Below are positions 5,906 through 8,095 of a stretch of 8,095 nucleotides of DNA, one piece after another; within the stretch, counting starts at the first letter, position 1; each line of letters begins with the position of its first letter. The translations under genes and the position numbers were made by a program. Under the pieces are notes generated by a model. The model worked only from the letters and a program-made list of their open reading frames with translations. It did not search any database and was not told the DNA's origin. The DNA comes from Limnohabitans sp. Rim8 (lineage in GTDB: Bacteria; Pseudomonadota; Gammaproteobacteria; Burkholderiales; Burkholderiaceae_C): contig CAMDXR010000133.1 in NCBI GenBank assembly GCA_945877725.1, forward strand, positions 1 through 8,095, read 5' to 3'.

Positions 5906-5924
5906 GCACCTGATTTTTAGGTGC
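5906..5924 (+). other. Hairpin between the Bug gene and its terminator
   Basis: GCACCT and AGGTGC form a perfect six-pair stem around a seven-base loop containing five T residues. The T-run is in the loop and not after the stem, so this is not itself an intrinsic terminator. It may add 3'-end stability or help the terminator seven bases downstream. Confidence 0.4.
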
Positions 5925-5930
5925 AACTTG

Positions 5931-5963
5931 CAAAAAGCCCGATGTGACCCCTCGGGCTTTTTG
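5931..5963. terminator. Bidirectional Rho-independent terminator shared by the Bug gene and rep
   Basis: CAAAAAGCCCGA (5931-5942) pairs perfectly with TCGGGCTTTTTG (5952-5963): 12 base pairs around a nine-base loop, with a GC core flanked by an A-tract on one side and a T-tract on the other. It therefore reads as an intrinsic terminator on both strands. It lies 54 bases after the Bug stop codon and 44 bases beyond the rep stop codon on the opposite strand, as expected between convergent genes. Confidence 0.9.
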
Positions 5964-6006
5964 TGTTTTGTGGGTGGCGGGTTTGGCAAAAACCCGTCTT
6001 GGCCCC

Positions 6007-8095
6007 TTAGTTGGGCTTGGCCGCCGCTTCTGCCGCAGCATCGGCAGCGCGCTGGGCAAATTCGGCGCGCAGGGCTTTGAGCTTTTCGCGCGGGTCTTCT
6101 TTGATGGTGTTTTCGTCCAGTCGCATCTCGGCAATGAAGCGGCTGGGCAGGGCGGCCACGGTTTCACGTCCCTTTTTGCGGCGCTGGGTCCAACTCACGG
6201 CCAGGCTGCGCTGGGCGCGGGTTACGCCCACATACATCAGGCGGCGCTCTTCTTCCAAGCGCTGCAAAATGCCCTCGCTCATGGGGCCATCGCTTTTTCC
6301 GGAGTTTGATTCGTTATCGCCCAGCTTGAAGGGCAGCAGGCCCTCGTTCACCCCCACCAGCATCACATGCGGCCACTCCAAACCCTTGGAAGCGTGCAAC
6401 GTGGACAAGGTGACCACGTTTTGGTCTTTTTCGCGTTCGCTCAAGGTCGAGATCAAAGAGATGGTTTGCGCTACCTCGAGCAAACTTTTGCTTTCGGTGC
6501 TCTGCGCCCCGGTGGCGTCTTCAATCTCACCCCCGCAGCGTCCGGCCATCCAGTCACAAAACTCCAGCACGTTGGTCCAGCGTGCAGCGGCCACCTTTTC
6601 GTTGTCCTCGCCGTCGTACAAATGCTGTTCGTAGCCAATCTCTTTCAGCCATTCAAGCAAAAACGCCAGCGCCGCTTCTTGGCCCATCGTCTGACGGGCG
6701 CGGTATTCCAGGTCATTGATGTAACGCCCGAACTCGTGCAGGCCAGCCACGGCACGGCTGTTCACGGCGCTGGGCAGGCTGCCTGCAAACAAGGCCTCGA
6801 ACAAGCTGATTTTGTATTTAGTTGCAAAGGTGCCCAGTTGCCCCAACGTCTGGTGCCCAATGCCGCGTTTGGGGCTGGTGATGGCCCGCAAAAACGCCGG
6901 GTCGTCGTTGTTGTTGATCCACAAGCGGAACCAAGCGCACAGGTCCTTGATCTCGGCTTTGTCAAAAAAGCTTTGGCCACCCGAAACTTTGTACGGAATA
7001 TTGGCGCGGCGCAAAGATTGCTCAAAAGGCCTAGCCATGTGATTGGCACGGTACAGAATGGCAAAGTCCTGAAATTCACGGTGTTTGGACTCCAGCGAAT
7101 GCCCGCTGCGAATGGATTGGATGCGGGCCACAGCGCGGTCGGCTTCGTGTTCTTCATTCACCGCTATCACCACACGCACCGGCTCCCCCTCGCCCAGTTC
7201 AGAAAACAGGGTTTTGGGAAACAGCTTGGGGTTGGACGCGATCACGTTGTTGGCGGCCCGCAAGATGGCGCTGGTCGAGCGGTAGTTTTGCTCCAGCTTG
7301 ATCACTTTCAGCTTGGGAAAATCCTCGGGCAGGCGCTTCAGGTTGTCCAGCGTCGCGCCCCGCCAGCCATAAATGGACTGGTCGTCGTCGCCCACCGCCG
7401 TGAACCGGGCACGCTCGCCCACCAAGTGTTTCAACACCTCGTATTGGGTGGCATTGGTGTCTTGGTACTCGTCCACCAGCACATGGCCCATCTTGGCCTG
7501 CCAGCGCTCGCGCACCTCTGGGTAATGGGCCAACAACTTCAGCGGCATGCCGATCAAGTCGTCAAAATCCACGCTTTGGTAAGCGCTTAAACGCTCTTCA
7601 TACAGCCCCATGATCCGGGCGATGACCCGGGCGTTGTCGTCTGGGGCTTGGGCGGCGGCTTGCTCGGCGTTGAGGCCCATGTTTTTCCACAGGCTGATGG
7701 TCCACTGCCATTGGCGGGCGGTGGCGGCATCGGTGGTGCCCCCGCAGTCTTTCAAAATACTGGTCACATCGTCCGCGTCCATGATGCTGAACTGCGGTTT
7801 CAGGCCCAGCACCGCACCATCTTCGCGCATGATGCGTACGCCCAAGGCGTGAAAAGTGCAAATCAGCACCTCCTTGGCAGCGTGCCCGATCAACTGCTTG
7901 GCGCGCTCGCGCATTTCGGCAGCGGCTTTGTTGGTAAAAGTGATGGCTGCGATGCGCTTGGGCTCTAGCCCGGCCTCCATCAAACGGCCAATTTTGTGCG
8001 TGATCACGCGCGTTTTGCCCGACCCGGCCCCTGCCAACACCAGGCACGGCCCCGACACATAGTTCACAGCTTCGAGTTGGGCGTTATTGAGTCCG
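6007..8095 (-). CDS. rep: Rep-type ATP-dependent 3'-5' DNA helicase, superfamily 1A (5' partial)
   Basis: Cytoplasmic DNA helicase that translocates 3' to 5' on single strands and helps replication forks pass protein blocks and restart. The frame is open to the right edge; the first visible residues GLNNAQLEAV are the usual start region of Rep/UvrD, so only a few N-terminal residues are missing and the GTG at 8067 is not the true start. The window holds 695 residues. Numbered from the first whole codon, motifs are: I AGAGSGKT (21-28), Ia ITFTNKAAAEM, II DEYQD (208-212), III GDDDQSIYGWRGA (235-247), IV LEQNYRST (267-274), V TLHASKG (565-571) and VI EEERRLMYVGVTRA (614-627). Rep is favoured over UvrD or PcrA by HASKGLE in motif V, the QDFAILYRANH and IPYKVSGGQSFF block, and the short C-terminus without a UvrD tail. 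Between motifs V and VI there is a hydrophilic Ser/Gly/Asp insertion relative to E. coli Rep, and the protein ends in an Ala-rich tail. It is convergent with the Bug gene and functionally unrelated to it. Confidence 0.93.
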   Translation of the reverse strand, partial: GLNNAQLEAVNYVSGPCLVLAGAGSGKTRVITHKIGRLMEAGLEPKRIAAITFTNKAAAEMRERAKQLIGHAAKEVLICTFHALGVRIMREDGAVLGLKPQFSIMDADDVTSILKDCGGTTDAATARQWQWTISLWKNMGLNAEQAAAQAPDDNARVIARIMGLYEERLSAYQSVDFDDLIGMPLKLLAHYPEVRERWQAKMGHVLVDEYQDTNATQYEVLKHLVGERARFTAVGDDDQSIYGWRGATLDNLKRLPEDFPKLKVIKLEQNYRSTSAILRAANNVIASNPKLFPKTLFSELGEGEPVRVVIAVNEEHEADRAVARIQSIRSGHSLESKHREFQDFAILYRANHMARPFEQSLRRANIPYKVSGGQSFFDKAEIKDLCAWFRLWINNNDDPAFLRAITSPKRGIGHQTLGQLGTFATKYKISLFEALFAGSLPSAVNSRAVAGLHEFGRYINDLEYRARQTMGQEAALAFLLEWLKEIGYEQHLYDGEDNEKVAAARWTNVLEFCDWMAGRCGGEIEDATGAQSTESKSLLEVAQTISLISTLSEREKDQNVVTLSTLHASKGLEWPHVMLVGVNEGLLPFKLGDNESNSGKSDGPMSEGILQRLEEERRLMYVGVTRAQRSLAVSWTQRRKKGRETVAALPSRFIAEMRLDENTIKEDPREKLKALRAEFAQRAADAAAEAAAKPN

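Noticed and set aside
6367..7590. Open frame of 407 codons on the + strand opposite rep
   Set aside because: It lies entirely inside the helicase gene, which has all SF1A motifs; the + strand translation is low-complexity and unlike known proteins.
8065..8067. GTG at 8067 as the start of rep
   Set aside because: In-frame upstream codons encode GLNNAQLEA, the conserved N-terminal block of Rep/UvrD helicases, so the start lies beyond the window.

Overview
The window reads as ordinary chromosome from a betaproteobacterium, most likely Burkholderiales near the Comamonadaceae (Limnohabitans/Polaromonas/Rhodoferax-like). This placement is an inference. It rests on the character of the encoded proteins: a Bug-family (TctC) binding protein, a Burkholderiales-type branched-chain ABC transporter followed by a PaaK-like ligase, and a Rep helicase. 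Codon use is moderately GC-rich and similar across the genes. I see no phage, transposase, CRISPR, tRNA or rRNA signal.

Positions 1-4752 hold one co-directional block on the + strand. It contains a LivM-type permease (5' end outside the window), a periplasmic substrate-binding protein with a signal peptide, a LivF-type ATPase, and a PaaK-like acyl-/aryl-CoA ligase. The simplest reading is an import-and-activate module. The binding protein captures a carboxylate-bearing or amino-acid-like substrate, the HAAT-family ABC transporter imports it, and the ligase adenylates an organic acid to its CoA thioester. The partner permease (LivH) and second ATPase (LivG) are not visible and are predicted upstream of position 1. 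The substrate cannot be read from the sequence.

Two intergenic gaps in this block carry strong structure. Three consecutive stem-loops lie between the binding protein and livF (2444-2538). A REP/REPIN-like inverted pair of GC-rich hairpins lies between livF and the ligase (3408-3474).

Positions 4753-5963 hold a separate + strand unit. A 138-base leader carries two near-identical palindromic 11-mers 40 bases apart. It is followed by an orphan Bug/TctC-type periplasmic binding protein and a bidirectional Rho-independent terminator. No TctA/TctB membrane partners are visible.

Positions 6007-8095 hold, on the - strand and convergent with the Bug gene, most of a Rep-type superfamily 1A DNA helicase whose N-terminus runs off the right edge. 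The shared terminator between the convergent genes serves both strands.

No clearly new system was found. The items most worth checking are the non-canonical ATP-binding motifs of the PaaK-like ligase, its linkage to the transporter, the triple hairpin, the REPIN-like element, and the paired palindromes ahead of the Bug gene.
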